DNA from: Ascochyta rabiei
Taxonomy: Eukaryota > Ascomycota > Dothideomycetes > Pleosporales > Didymellaceae
Length of the DNA: 64,000 nucleotides
Reading direction: 5' to 3'
Assembly (NCBI RefSeq): GCF_004011695.2
Contig: NC_082407.1
Coordinates: forward strand, 1,550,001 to 1,614,000
In this document: positions 12,161-24,063 of the stretch, piece by piece
Layout of the letters: the number at the start of each line of letters is the position of its first letter
How positions within the stretch are numbered: position 1 is the first letter of the stretch
Notes under the pieces: model-generated
Seen by the model: the letters and a program-made list of their open reading frames with translations, nothing else
Told to the model about the DNA's origin: nothing
The model's database searches: none
Translations under genes and position numbers: made by a program

Positions 12161-13987
12161 AGCTGCGGTGAGTGTATCGTGTTCTGAGAGTATTGGAGGT
12201 TGTGTCTGCAGTTGTTGTGGTTGAAGTGCTCTCTGTTCCCATCTTAACGCGGCCCTACCGGAAACGGATGACGTAGCACATCACGATATGTGGACGCTAT
12301 GTGAGGGAAGAGGCTTTTTCCTCGAGACCCTAACTTTTTTGGATCCTGTCTTCGCTTGTTATTCTCGGAGCAGGCTCAGACATGCTGTCTTCACGTAATG
12401 AGATTGAACTTCAAAACTGCGTCAAGCGCATGTGGCAGTGTGCCCAGCGTGAGCGCGATCATGCGATCCAACACATGACCAGGAAGGTATCACGATAGAA
12501 GCGGTCAGCAAGGTTCAGCACGCAGCTCGACGAGGCATACACATAGTGCACCTGCGAAACGTGCGATTTGTTCGTGGTCGTTACGCGATCGGAAGACCCG
12601 AGTTTTGTTTAGCTGTTTGCAACACCAGACCACATACCTGATCGGGGGGCTGTACTCGTTGGTAAATTCGGCTTCCAACCCTTCCGGTAGCCAAAGACTC
12701 GAGGCAAGGCAGCAGCTGTTACACAATAACGGATGAATATTGGAGGAATGAAGTGTCATCGCTTGCGCGTTGTCAGATGTGTGTAACTTCATTCGGATTG
12801 TGTCGCCGACTTGACCTAATTGGTCTCTCTAGACACGAACATCTGCTGGTGTCCAGCAGTATGTTCTGCCAAGACTCAAGCAGAGAACGCATCGCAATCC
12901 TGGCGCTTTGGACGAGTGCAGCCATCAGCCTGAGGCACAAGTCAAGATGCGCCCACGAGTCGCTCCCGCCAGAGGCCCCACCTCCCGCTAGTGGACCCGC
13001 CACACTGGATGGCTGACCTGAATCAGCCCTGCGAAGTGGTGTCTGCTCCAGACTCGTGCTGAGATGATGATTCGAGCTCCATTTACTTCAACCACATCAA
13101 CCTTGAAACTGCAAGCTGAGGGGCCGAGAGCCCCAGATAGGCTGGATCGATGAGGTGCTTGTATCGCTAGCTGGTAACTTGTAAGCGCCACACACTTGCT
13201 ACCGACACTGCCGAGGCATCTGTCCCTGCGCGAGACACGAACATATTCCACAGATTCGGACGTCTCAAGCCTTTCTCAAAAGCTGTCCTGCCTTGCGCCT
13301 ACCTTGACTTTGGTGCACTGTCTGAGCCAAGAGAAGATGTATGTGGTGCAAACAGTGTCCAGGTGGTTGGTGGATGACAAACCCACTTCATTGGGAGACC
13401 ACCGTCGCCGTCAAACGGACTGTGGAATATGTAAGACCAGTGAGCGTCGACCAGCGTCTGTGAGCCGACTAACCGAGGGAAAGGGCGGAATGCAGTTGGT
13501 ACCCGAAAGGATTGCACGCTGTCTTGTGGCGGGCGGCCACGCTGAGGAACTCATACAGGCCACCGGAAACGCCGCTTCCCAGCGGTCAGGGAAATCTCGC
13601 ATGGGTTTCTACCCAGTAGGAAATGGCTCAACGTTCAGTTACATTGGGTTACCTCTGCATGCAGCTAGTTTCGCGAAATACCCCATGTCCACCGCAACTT
13701 GACCCCAGCTCTGTCATGCAGCATCACGCAGGACAGGTACAGTATGACAGGGGTCAGCGAGCACAACGGGGACGCCTAGCGCGCCCTCTCCAGTTGTTTA
13801 TCAGCAGTACTGTTCATTACACTTTCAGCCTTCTTTTATTCAGCCTCTCTGTGCCTTGTCATTTCCCTCCCACTCTTACGCTTGTTTCGGTGCTGAGACA
13901 ATTAGCGGTACGCGGATCAGCCCGGAAAGATTTATCTACGCCCATTACCGTTATTTGCTTGCTATCAGATCAAAGAGGACCCTTTGG
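12161..13987. other. Long intergenic region without a supported gene
   Basis: This 1.8-kb gap holds the promoter of the decarboxylase gene on the left and of the unknown gene on the right. The longest frame (13196-13702, plus strand) lacks an ATG start, shows no domain and has irregular composition, so I do not call it. No tRNA-like or repeat structure was recognised. Confidence 0.5.
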
Positions 13988-15207
13988 ATGCATCCGTTAT
14001 ACTACACGCCCAATATGGGCCAGACAGACCTAACGTTCCATGAGCGTCTGGAGCTGCTACGCGGTTCTGCGTTCGAGTCCGAGCATGCCTGGCAATATGA
14101 CACATCCTACATGGAGCACGAAGCAGCAGCAACAGCGCTTGAGCACGAGATCGAGCAGTCACTTTCTAGCATATCGCCTGACGAGAACTTGGATGAGCAA
14201 GTCCGAATTATCAAGACTCAAATTACTATCCACAGGGAGAGGCAACGGGCTTTGAAACCACATCTAGAAAGTGGAAGTGGTGACTTTGATGGATGGGGCA
14301 ACGAGTGTACCTTCGTGCCGGCACCAAACCATTGGGGTGCGAACGGTGATCTCGATGAGGAGAGCGAGACTTTGTCTTCGGTACGTCAATCCCAAGAACT
14401 GCTAAAATGGCCTTGCACGGACTGACTAAGTTGTAGATACATAAGCTTCTTACTTGGCAGTCCTCTTCACCGATATCTGTGACACCGCCTTATTCGCCGC
14501 TTTACGATGAGCTCCCATCTCCAGACATTCCTTATCATTCGACGTTGAACCCTTACCAAGCACCAACAACCTATCATCTCCATCGCACACGCGAATGGAC
14601 AGGTCCTTCAGGCAGCCGCAAATATTTCTACACAGCACGCGAGCGTTCCGATAAATATGCTATGTACATACTCGAAGCTATGCACCGAAACGACACTCAG
14701 ATCACTGTCGCCGACTTCTTTAGGGCCGCCGAGTACCCCAAAACGTGCATTCATATACTTCTCTCTGGGATCGAAAAGCAAAGGCTGTCCACGTCATCGA
14801 AAGATGCTGCCTACAAATCACGATGTATACATCTAGATGCCAAAGACGCCTTCGCACAGTCTGTCAAGGAATATCCAGACCGACAACAGAAAGTTCCATG
14901 GTCACCACGGCGCTTCACCTACGGAGGCCGACGGTTTGTATGGAAATCTGGAGACTCCAAAGACGATTCGATGCCTGAGACGCTGTATGAATTCCACAGA
15001 GATTGGGCGAAGCCAGGCAGCCGAACTGGGAAGCGCTGCGACGACGCAAGTCCTATGACAAAACTAGTATGGGGCGAGATGAAGAGAAGCGGAAAGGTCG
15101 ACAGTTACACAATACATTTCGCCGGCGGTATGGACCAGGTTTTCAGAGAGATTCTTCTTGCCAGCCAAATGGCCCGACAAATCTGTTTGTTCACAGCCAT
15201 GAACTGA
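13988..15207 (+). CDS. Uncharacterised two-exon protein
   Basis: I do not recognise this protein. Exons are 13988-14380 and 14437-15207, joined in phase 0 by a 56-bp intron (GTACGT, branch CTGAC/CTAAG, TTGTAG). The start is the first ATG in the open frame, and the frame stays open for about 130 bp upstream without another ATG. The product is about 387 residues, hydrophilic, with no signal peptide or membrane segment. The N-terminal third is acidic and probably helical (EHEIEQSL, IHRERQRALK). The middle has a serine/proline linker, and the C-terminal half is basic and aromatic (FYTARERSDKYAMYILEAM). The splice fit supports a real gene. The exact 3' end is less sure. Confidence 0.6.
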
Positions 15208-16064
15208 ACGGAAGTTCACAGAACAAGGGAGCCAGAGCTGGACTCACGGGACTGCTCATGTATGTACGACGTGTGATGATTACAGCGAACCGCCTGGATC
15301 GGGTGCTGGGACAAATAGATACCCCTGGGAGGAGTTCGGCGAGATGACAGGACTGTCATACGCATATTGGGTAGCAACAACGTCAATTGACAGATTGGTC
15401 TCCATCACGTTGCCCACCTTTGCATAGCTGTTTTTCTTTTGTGAGGAGAATTTTTTGTATTGAAAATTGCGCTACACCTGTGTCTTCTCAGTTTAACAGA
15501 CCTCGAGTACTCCGTCGCGTTCCGGAGCTTCTCGGTAGAGATTGCCAGACTTCATTTGCGACGCTCAGCTAGCCCCATCATATAAACACTGACGTAACCG
15601 CGTTGCACTTCGCCCTAGAATCTCCACCACTTAGGTCAGTTACGGCGGCCTCCACGTCAACCTTGTGCGTTTTGCAGGTATAGTGCGATCTACAGACGCT
15701 GTCATCTTGAGAAGCGTAAGCCTTACGTACTCTCGTAATTACACCAACTGCCTGGGTGTCGTTTTGCCCTTCTCACACTAGTTTCTCACTCAGCTCTTCA
15801 CACCGCAGCCCTGGCATAGCGCCCACCGCTTGACTATGTTGCATTGCACCCGATAGTCTGTCACGGTACACCCCAACCAGAAGCCACAAACGCCATTCTC
15901 CGGTTCTGTCACAGCCACCGTCTTTGCTCCAGCCCAAGGGCCTACAACAGACGAACGCGCATACTGCGCCTTACCAACCATACACCTACGTTTGCAGAGT
16001 GCCTTTTCCAGATCGTCTGCTGACGGACACGCCGTTCGGTGCTGAGCGAGGAGTACAATAAGGC
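15208..16064. other. Intergenic region, no gene seen
   Basis: This 857-bp stretch lies between two plus-strand genes. The right third is C/T-rich, as expected for a fungal promoter and 5' leader. Short frames here have no family resemblance. Confidence 0.5.
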
Positions 16065-16523
16065 ATGGCTTCTACACGTAACACCACACTCCGCGGCACT
16101 GCATCTGCGTTCTGCGCAGCCTTGATCTCACCCCCTCCGCCATCTGAGCTGTTATCGCAGTATTTTTCTAGCGAGCCTAAAATCACTGAGCATGGTCCTG
16201 AGTGGTCTCGCTCGCGACTCCCTTTCCTCGCTAAGACATTCACGGGCAAAGATGGCTGCGAGGAATACTTCAAGCTAATGACTGAGACCCTCGAGATGGC
16301 TTTGGATAAGGACGCATTTCCAAATGCGAAAGATTTCATCGTTGATGCCAACGCTGGAATGGTGAGTGTGGTGGGCAAGGGACACTTCTCGAGCAAAAAG
16401 ACAGGCAAGGGCTGGGATGAGCAGTTCATCTATAGATTCAGCGGCTTTGATGAGAAAGGAAAGATGGGTCATTGGGAGATCTGGGCAGATCCACTCAGTG
16501 CTTGGGACGCTGTTGGCGAGTAA
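16065..16523 (+). CDS. NTF2/SnoaL-like fold small protein
   Basis: A single exon of 152 residues from an ATG in good context (GGCATGG). The size and the pattern of an N-terminal helix, paired aromatics and alternating strands near the C-terminus (FIYRFSGFDEKGKMGHWEIW) fit the NTF2-like/SnoaL superfamily of small cone-shaped proteins. Substrate and role are unknown, and no catalytic set can be assigned. No signal peptide or membrane segment is seen. It precedes the APH-like kinase on the same strand by 326 bp, which may be coincidence. Confidence 0.7.
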   Translation: MASTRNTTLRGTASAFCAALISPPPPSELLSQYFSSEPKITEHGPEWSRSRLPFLAKTFTGKDGCEEYFKLMTETLEMALDKDAFPNAKDFIVDANAGMVSVVGKGHFSSKKTGKGWDEQFIYRFSGFDEKGKMGHWEIWADPLSAWDAVGE

Positions 16524-16849
16524 GCCCGACAGGTGCACCGCCGTGCAAGTATTGAGCATTTGCAGAATGTGCAAAAGCGACAGGACTCACGCTGCAGATA
16601 CTGGGTCACAGTGACAACAAGCACTCTCAATGTTATCATGTTCACACGTCAAAGTGTTCGCACAAAGTGTTCATTGTCAACCTTGACCCCGCACCAATCA
16701 TCTCACAGGCGCACTTCACCGAGGCTAAACCACTGCTCGACGCAGCTTACTCGATCACCGTTCACGACATGTAGTCTAGTGACTGCGTCCGCCTGTATGC
16801 AAGGCAAAATTCTACATAAGAGGATATTTGAGGACAAAGTCAACGCAGG
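16524..16849. other. Short intergenic region
   Basis: This 326-bp stretch presumably holds the 3' UTR of the NTF2-like gene and the promoter of the kinase-like gene. No feature was recognised. Confidence 0.5.
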
Positions 16850-18089
16850 ATGCCTGCGACAAAGCACGACCTCGATGATGCCACATTGGGCGCCTATCTA
16901 CAACAACACATAGCGGACCTCAAGCTACCAGTAGTTTCAACCAAGATTGGATATGGACAAAGCAACCCAACTTACTTTGTTGACGATTCGAACAAAACTC
17001 GATACATCTTGCGAAAGAAGCCAAGCGGAACCATCATCTCTCCCGTCGCGCACCAGGTCGATCGAGAGTACAAAGTACTGAAAGCGCTTGGAAATGTCGA
17101 AGATTTCCCTGTACCGAAAGTGTACTGTCTGTGTATGGACCCTGCGGTCATAGGGACAGCGTTCTATGTACGCAGTGACTTCATTGCATCAATCAGTGTG
17201 AGATGATTGCTCACACCACAACAGGTAATGGAATTCGTGAAAGGCCGTATTATCACCGATCCCAGCCTGTCTACATTACCACCAACCCAACGACGCTCAG
17301 CCTGGTTCTCACTAATTTCAACACTTGCCTGGCTGCACTCTGTTGATCCAGACTCCATCGGGCTGTCAGACTTTGGCAAGAAGACAGACTTCTACACACG
17401 TCACTGCAACACCTTTTCCCGTATCGAAGCTCAGCAAGCCCAAGTCAAAGACATCAAAACAGGCAAAGAGCTCGGGCGCGCGCACCCCAACTTCGATGAA
17501 ATTGTAGACTACATCCGCAAACATGTCCCCTCAGATCGGAACAGTATCATCCACGGCGATTACAAGTTCGATAATGTGATCTTGCACCCCACAGAACCGA
17601 GAGTCATAGCGATCCTAGACTGGGAGCTGAGTACCTTGGGAAACCCAATGATGGACGTATGCTACGCCTGCGGTCCCTATTGGAACCGAGCGCAGAAGGG
17701 AGGGGCAGTCAGAGATGATCAGGGTGGTGAGGTGTATCTACCCGAGAACCAGCGGAGAAATGGAATGCCGAGCATGGATGAGCTGGTGGATGAGTATGCG
17801 AAGATCACAGGCTGGGATCCGCGGAAGGATCAGTGGAAGATTGCGAAAGTGTTCCATTTGATGAGGGTATGTTTGCAATTCATCGAAGAAAAGGCCTGGG
17901 ATGAAAGTGTACTGATATCATGAATAGGGCAGCACGATCAGTCATGGCATTCAGGCGCGAACCATCAGTGGGCAGGCGAGCAGTGAGTTCTCGCATGTCT
18001 ACTTTGAGAACACAAAGAGAGGACTAGACACGGCACTTGCAATGGTAAGGACAATGAAAGAGAAAGATGCATCAAAGAGTAGCTTGTGA
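16850..18089 (+). CDS. APH-family phosphotransferase, ACAD10/11 kinase-domain type
   Basis: A small-molecule kinase of the aminoglycoside phosphotransferase fold. In animals the related domain of ACAD10/ACAD11 acts on hydroxyacyl-CoA; here it stands alone. Exons are 16850-17167, 17225-17866 and 17928-18089 (introns of 57 and 61 bp), giving 373 residues. The second intron is needed to reach the conserved C-terminal segment GSTISHGIQARTISG. Catalytic motifs are intact: HGDYKFDN near residue 216 (base Asp and Asn) and the metal-binding Asp in ILDWELST near residue 238. A nucleotide-binding-loop-like GYGQSNPTYFV lies near residue 35. No targeting signal is obvious. Confidence 0.88.
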
Positions 18090-18229
18090 ATGTGCAAAGC
18101 CGTAGGGTTATTTATTTTGTGAAATGCAAAAATACAGAACTGTAGGGGTATATTCAATCTTAGACCAAGGGAGACATCATACGCCGGTCGAAGCTATCAG
18201 CCTGACCCATCACCACCACCTTCTACCAT

Positions 18230-18694
18230 TCAGTTCTTGTAGCTGGGCGGCGCAGCCTCGAAGCCCGCCTGCCTCTCAGCCTTCCTGGCGCGCCTGCGCT
18301 CCCTCCTCTCGAGCTCCTTTGCGACGGCCTTAGCTAGCTTTCTCCTCTCCTCGCGCTCTCTCTCCTTTACGATCTGCTCCCTGCCCTTGCCTGACCAGAC
18401 GGCGCGGAACTCCTTGCGGAACTTCTGCTTGAAGGTGAGCGTCTTGTCGTTCTCTTCCTCGACCTTCTTGGCTGTGTATTCGGCCTCGTCATCCGTATCG
18501 AGGAAGTCGTCGTCATAGTCTTCGTCGATGAGGGGATCGGAGGCTTCGGCATTGACGCTCTTGAGGTTGCGCTCCTTGTCCCATTTCTTGGTACGCGAGT
18601 ATGCGACGCAACCCGTAGTGAAGAGGACAACACCGAGCGGGAATGTCACAAAGAGGCCCATGACCACAATCATGGCGATGAGATCTTCGTCCAT
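18230..18694 (-). CDS. Small single-pass membrane protein, function unknown
   Basis: A single exon of 154 residues. A hydrophobic segment at about residues 6-31 starts almost at the N-terminus and could be a signal anchor. It is followed by an acidic stretch (IDEDYDDDFLDTDDEAE) and a long, highly charged Lys/Arg/Glu helix ending in a short Pro/Tyr tail. I know no function for this architecture. The clean frame, the ATG and the sharp domain boundaries support a gene. It converges on the kinase-like gene, with 140 bp between stops. Confidence 0.7.
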   Translation of the reverse strand: MDEDLIAMIVVMGLFVTFPLGVVLFTTGCVAYSRTKKWDKERNLKSVNAEASDPLIDEDYDDDFLDTDDEAEYTAKKVEEENDKTLTFKQKFRKEFRAVWSGKGREQIVKEREREERRKLAKAVAKELERRERRRARKAERQAGFEAAPPSYKN

Positions 18695-19956
18695 AGTGAA
18701 GAGTTGGTATAGTATTGGTTTTGTAGAGGTTGTGTAGAGTGGACTCGAGTCGGTTTGCGAGAGTGTGTGAGGAGTTTCGGTCGAGAAACTTGTTGTTGCC
18801 TCATATAGGAGATGCAGTCGCCACCGCCCAGGGACACAGTTGCGGCGTGGCGGTGCACATTCCGCATTACGTCATCCGCGACAGTCACATGCTTTTCCCG
18901 CCTGACGCTTCTAGAACATTTAATACAAACGGAGGACAGTTGTCAATCTTCATTTTTCAGAGGTAACTGTAGCGCTCTATAATGCCAGGTATCTGGACTA
19001 GAACATCTGTCAACGGAGCCTCAACTGCGCTCTCCGTTGCCCTTTATGATCTGCGCTTCAAGTGCTGCATTCGTGCTGCTCTGACGAGTGTACCCATAAT
19101 ACTTGTCAGACAAAGCGTTGCAGGTCGAGTACCCCTTGCGGAGACGTCAGCTTTCTGATGGGCTGTGCTATGCAACAGAAGTGGGTCGCTCGAATGGCAT
19201 TATAGACTCTTGACGCACTGGGCACGGCGACCAAGGTTTCAGACAGTTAAGACTCCCCCGTACATCGGGAACGAACATCACCGGAGTCGGATCTTGGATT
19301 CGGAACCTTCCTTCCCGTTTGCTTCGAAACCATTTGTTCGCTGTGCCTAGAGCTTGAAGTTCCCCCAAGACTACCAAGTCTTCGCTTGCAGCATTGCGAG
19401 CGTTGTATTTGCGGCAGCCGACGTGTTTTTTTACGATAGAAGTGTTACGGACAAGTCGCATAGCTGGAAAGGGCATTAAAAACTATGGTACATTGGAAGA
19501 TTGTCTCTATCATTGATCGACAACCTAGAGGCGTACAGCGTCTCATCAATCTATGTGCAGAATGCAAAGCCCATGGTATTTGTGCCCTTCCCGTTTTAGA
19601 CGCCAGCGCTATGCAAAAAGCAAATATGGGAAAGAAAGTGATCAGATTACAGTAGTGGTCGTGGAGGGGAGCCTGGAAGCTTCTATGTCTAAATACACGT
19701 AAGAAGCGCTGAGCGGCTAGACGACATGTGAGAGGTTGAGGTGTAGGAGATACCGGAAACATGGGGTATAAAGGAGTGTCTGTTGCTATTGCAGCGCGAC
19801 GCTTGTTTGCTGGCCAAAAGAGCGAATGAAATGAAAGCAGAAGATGACGTGATCAATGCCAGCATGACACACGTGGTCGTATACCCTGCGAAACATACTG
19901 GTTTTGCGCAATTTGGTAATATGTTTGCAGTTGGTATCGTGTGTTCTTGCATTGAT
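18695..19956. other. Intergenic region, no gene seen
   Basis: A 1.26-kb gap upstream of the small membrane protein gene and downstream of the TDT transporter gene. A TATAAA stands near 19768, but no ORF that follows it is convincing. Confidence 0.5.
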
Positions 19957-21730
19957 TTAGTGATCTGCGACATCCTCGTCCCTCATGGGGTACAAGATAT
20001 CGCCAACAATCACGGATCTTACGTGATTGAATAGCACGAAGAACCACATCGCAATGATGGCGATAGACAGACCGTTGCCAACGAAGAGAATCGTCTCATC
20101 TTTCAAAGCATTGCCGATGGATATGGTGGCAATGGCGAATCCAGTGTTGGGGAAGACCATAGCCCACCAACCCAAGTGGAAGTAGACAGCCCATGAGTTT
20201 ATAACCTGGTAGCACGTCAATATTGATTTACGATGTTTAATCGTCATGACTTACAGCAACAAGAGCGATCATGAAGAACCACATAGCCAACACCCAGAGA
20301 AACAAAGCAGCAACAATAGCCAATGTACGAATCAGCTTGCCGTCTAACAGGCCGTCACCTTGCAGGTCAAAGTCCTCTGGAAGAGCGTTCGCCATACCGA
20401 TGAACGCCAAGCAGGTAAAGGAAGGCGGACCAACACCAATGAACATGGCCCCACGATGCTCACGGTCCGGGTAGCCCACCTGCATGAGACGACCAATGTA
20501 GTGAGCATACATGAGGATGGCAACCGTGAATCCGAGGCCCTGACATCCAAGACCCGCCACGATGATGGGGTATCTGGATGAAAGCGGCTGATCAGCTGCG
20601 ATAACCGAAGCAATGGTTCCTGACAGCATGATGGGGAAGATAGGCAACAGCCACGAGGGCATGAAGCTGGTCAACTTGTAGGTGTGTGCGCAGAAAAGGT
20701 AGGAGTACTGGAAGACCGCGAGGCAGAAGGCGAAGAAAGTGTACAGCCAAAACGCAACTGACATGCTGGTGACGGCCCAGGCGCGATTGGGGTGATCTAT
20801 CTCATAAGCCTGGATGATGTACTTCTGTGTTCCAGTAATGATGGTTGCGATTGAGAGAAAGAACGGACCCAAGAAGAGAGCCTCACGCTCGTGCGAGATA
20901 GAGCCCTTGAAAGCCCCAGGGAATTTAGTAAACCTTATGATCATGGTTCCAGTGATACCCGTGAAGAAGATGAGGTTGATGATGTAGAAGATGGCACCGA
21001 TGGTGATAAGACCAGGGAACGCATGGGGCTGGATGGCAACCAGTGTGGCGATACCTCCCGTGGCCATGGTCAGAGTGTACCAGGCCCAAGTAAAATGGCG
21101 AAGTCGCTCACCAAAGGACATATACGGCTGATTTGGGTCCTTCCTGTGCGGCAGCTTAGAGTTGTGGTCCCAGCCGTTCCCATGCCCGTGACCGTCATCA
21201 TGGTTCTGCTTCTCAATGTCGATTGAAGCCGGGGGTGTCGGCATAGAGGGAGGTGGTGGTGGAGAGTCATTCAAAGGGTTCTCGGCTTGCTTCCCTTTCG
21301 AGTCGATAGGATAACCGTTGGCATCTACTGGTCCTGGCAAGTATGCATCCCCAGCGGGGTAAGGGCCTGCAGGTGTCTGGACCCAGGTGTTGGTCCGAGT
21401 GGTTTGTTGAGACTGGAGAGGGTACTGGTTGCCTTGCTGCATGCTCAAGGGTTGCGGCACGTTCATAGGTAGGTTGCGGTTATCAGGCTGAGGATTCTGA
21501 GATGGGTACCCGTTTTCGGGCTGGTATCCCTGAGGAGCATATTGAACTTGTTGAGGAGGTGAGACTGGCCGGACTGAAGAAGGGAGGCCGGTTTGCATTG
21601 GGTAGAGACCCGGTCGCGGGTCAGACTGAGGACGAGAGTAGCTTGGTCCGTTATTGTCGAAGTTGGGGCTAAAGTTATTATTGTCCTTGTTGTCGAAAGT
21701 CAGTCCCTCAGGCTGAAATCGAGAATTCAT
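19957..21730 (-). CDS. TDT-family transporter (malic acid/C4-dicarboxylate, Mae1-like)
   Basis: A plasma-membrane carrier of the tellurite-resistance/dicarboxylate transporter (voltage-dependent anion channel SLAC1/TehA/Mae1) family, likely for malate or a related dicarboxylate. A sulfite (Ssu1) role is less likely but possible. Exons are 21730-20255 and 20205-19957 with a 49-bp phase-0 intron, giving 574 residues. The membrane part begins near residue 210 (FTWAWYTLTMATGGIA) and contains about ten hydrophobic segments. The first ~209 residues are a Pro/Gln/Asn-rich, disordered-looking tail with a His/Gly patch (DDGHGHGNGWDHN) just before the channel. That tail is much longer than in S. pombe Mae1. 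Confidence 0.88.
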
Positions 21731-24063
21731 TTTTGATCTTAATAAGAGGTGGCCTGCACCGTGAGAACTAACGAACGGGGACGCCTGTAGATAAATAGAA
21801 AGAGTATAACATGCAATTTAGTAAAGCGATAGTAATTAATTCAGCACCGGGCCGTTTGGGAAGGAGGTTGCGAAGTGCAGGAGGCGAAGTAATAACAAGT
21901 GGGGAGGAAGATCAACATGGGGGTGCGGGTGTTCCTCAACTTGATGTCGTTTCGAACCATGTACCACGATTGGCACTAGACATTTCTAGCGGTTAACAGA
22001 GTGATTGTGAGCAAAGACGTAGGGGTGCATTGGGACTTGACAAGCTTGGCTGAAGTATGTGATGTGTTGCGTAATTGCTCCTGGTATCCACATCAAAGCG
22101 CGAATAAGCTCTGTGACACTGCCAGTGCACGTGCACTTTGATAGCAACCTGAAATCGTCTTCGCCTCATCCCAGTCCAAAAACGGAACGCATGCCTTGGC
22201 AGCGTCCGCTCCGCCAAGGTATTTGGACATGCAAAGGCTCTTGAATGTTGAGATGGGAATCGTGTTGAACGCACAAGATCTGCAACATTTGGAATTGCAT
22301 ATGTGAAGGACAAAAGCAGCGTCATTGTGCGTAAGCTGGTGTGGTCCCAACCCACTATCCTGCACGTTTGAGTATTGATCCAGATGCATCTCACCGAGGC
22401 AGGCTTAGCAAGCGCTCCGCTGGTGTTGCAGCGGTCACTTTGGGGTAATGAATGCACAACTGGGGACAACAGCGACGAGGAAAGTTCGCGCCTGCAGTGA
22501 AAGCGGGACGCCGCTGCAGAACAGGGAGAGTCCTTTCTGCGTTACAGATCATCATTTGGCTGGACCTGGCGGTCTCTGAGTTGGATACAACAGGATGGTA
22601 ACACCGGTATTTTCCGATGTCCAGTAGTAGACTGAGATGACGCTACGTTCGGGAGATGGGCGGCGGACCATTGGATGCGGCTCAAGTGCGGATTATATCC
22701 GTTGAAGGAGTGAAACCGGCGACGAAACGCCAAAAGCGGATCCAGTTGTGTCGAAGTCGATGCCAAGCATCACCAAAACGCATCCAAGCACGCGGCCCCA
22801 CCCACCTGGCGACGTGGAAGCCACAGCCGCGCACTAGACAAGCCCGTCACTGAGATAACGTCGTAAGGGTAAGGCGCTAGCTGCTTTGCGAGTGCAGCAG
22901 ATTTCGCCCAAGACCTTGAGTGATAAGGATGTTGTCTCAACCATGCCTGAAGCCCACCCTGGTGTTTGACTTTGCTCCGGCCGAGCCTAAGCCTTAGGCA
23001 AAAACCCTATCTTGAGTTCAATGAAGTTGTTCTTCCACCACGCGTGTTCCAGAAGGCTGTGTCTGAGGTGGTTTTGTTGGAGCGCAGTCTTTGTGTGGGA
23101 TACAAGCCCACCCTGTGCGGGTTCAGCAGCTCCTATCGCTGATCAGTGATCATAGAAGCGCCGATCGTTACGCGTCATGGTCAATAAATTGCTACCTGTT
23201 TGCCCAAGTCACACAGAACCCCTACAGTGACAGATAAATTTCTGGGCGTGGGCGGTGCACTCAATCTACCATCGGCTTTGCACGTACAATCGGGCCGCCA
23301 ATGGGCATGAACTCGAGAGATCGATGAGTAACAACAGCCCCCCCTGCTTGACGCCGATGCGGATCTACGCTCCCTGTGTGGCTTCAGCCAAGGTTCCGCA
23401 AGGTGACGAAGCGGAAGTGGCTAGTCGTGCGTCTTACTTCTAAGCTTGCCCCTTGAACAGTTATCACTTTGAAGAATCCTGCTCATGGAGAGACATTGCT
23501 TCCGCATTCTTTGAGTTGGCAGAGCGACGATGCTCTGATTTCGGATAGAGAGTAAAGGCAGCGCTCGCTGTATCAAACCGCAATTACCGCCCCTTGCAAC
23601 AATATATTTCTTGTTACCACTTGTAAAAGCCTATGATGAATACCCCATTCGGCTCGGGCCGGAAGTATGCTACATCTGCATAACTCGGTGCAGCTCCAAG
23701 CAAGCTGGCACCTATCAACAGTGGCGCTTTCTATTCTTGGCTGTGGATCCAATACAGGAGCCACAGAGTGTTGCCTGCTTCTAGTTGCTGCTCGCCCTAG
23801 TGGACTAAATATCTGGACAAGAGAAGCCAAGGAACTGACTTGCCTAGGGTCATGTCAGAGATATATCCAAACTTTGCGCCCGAATTGTTCACAGCTTTAG
23901 GTGGAATATTGGCTGGGCATGAGCGCTTATCTCCTCAATCCGGTGCCCAACGGGAGCAAAATATTGACACTATCACTTACAGAGTGCATTTGCAGACTGT
24001 GTGCTTCAACACCATGCCGAAGAATACGAACATGCCCCACCCACTGCCTCGCTGCAACTTCCA
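21731..24063. other. Long gene-free stretch (2.3 kb)
   Basis: The longest gap in the window. It contains the promoter of the TDT transporter at its left end and the 3' flank of the NCS1 permease at its right end. Frames are short, start mostly at non-ATG codons and resemble nothing known. I recognise no tRNA, transposon end or simple repeat. Confidence 0.5.

Noticed and set aside
13196..13702. 168-codon plus-strand open frame in the 12.2-14.0 kb gap
   Set aside because: It starts at a non-ATG codon, has no domain, no flanking splice sites that extend it, and irregular composition; probably chance.
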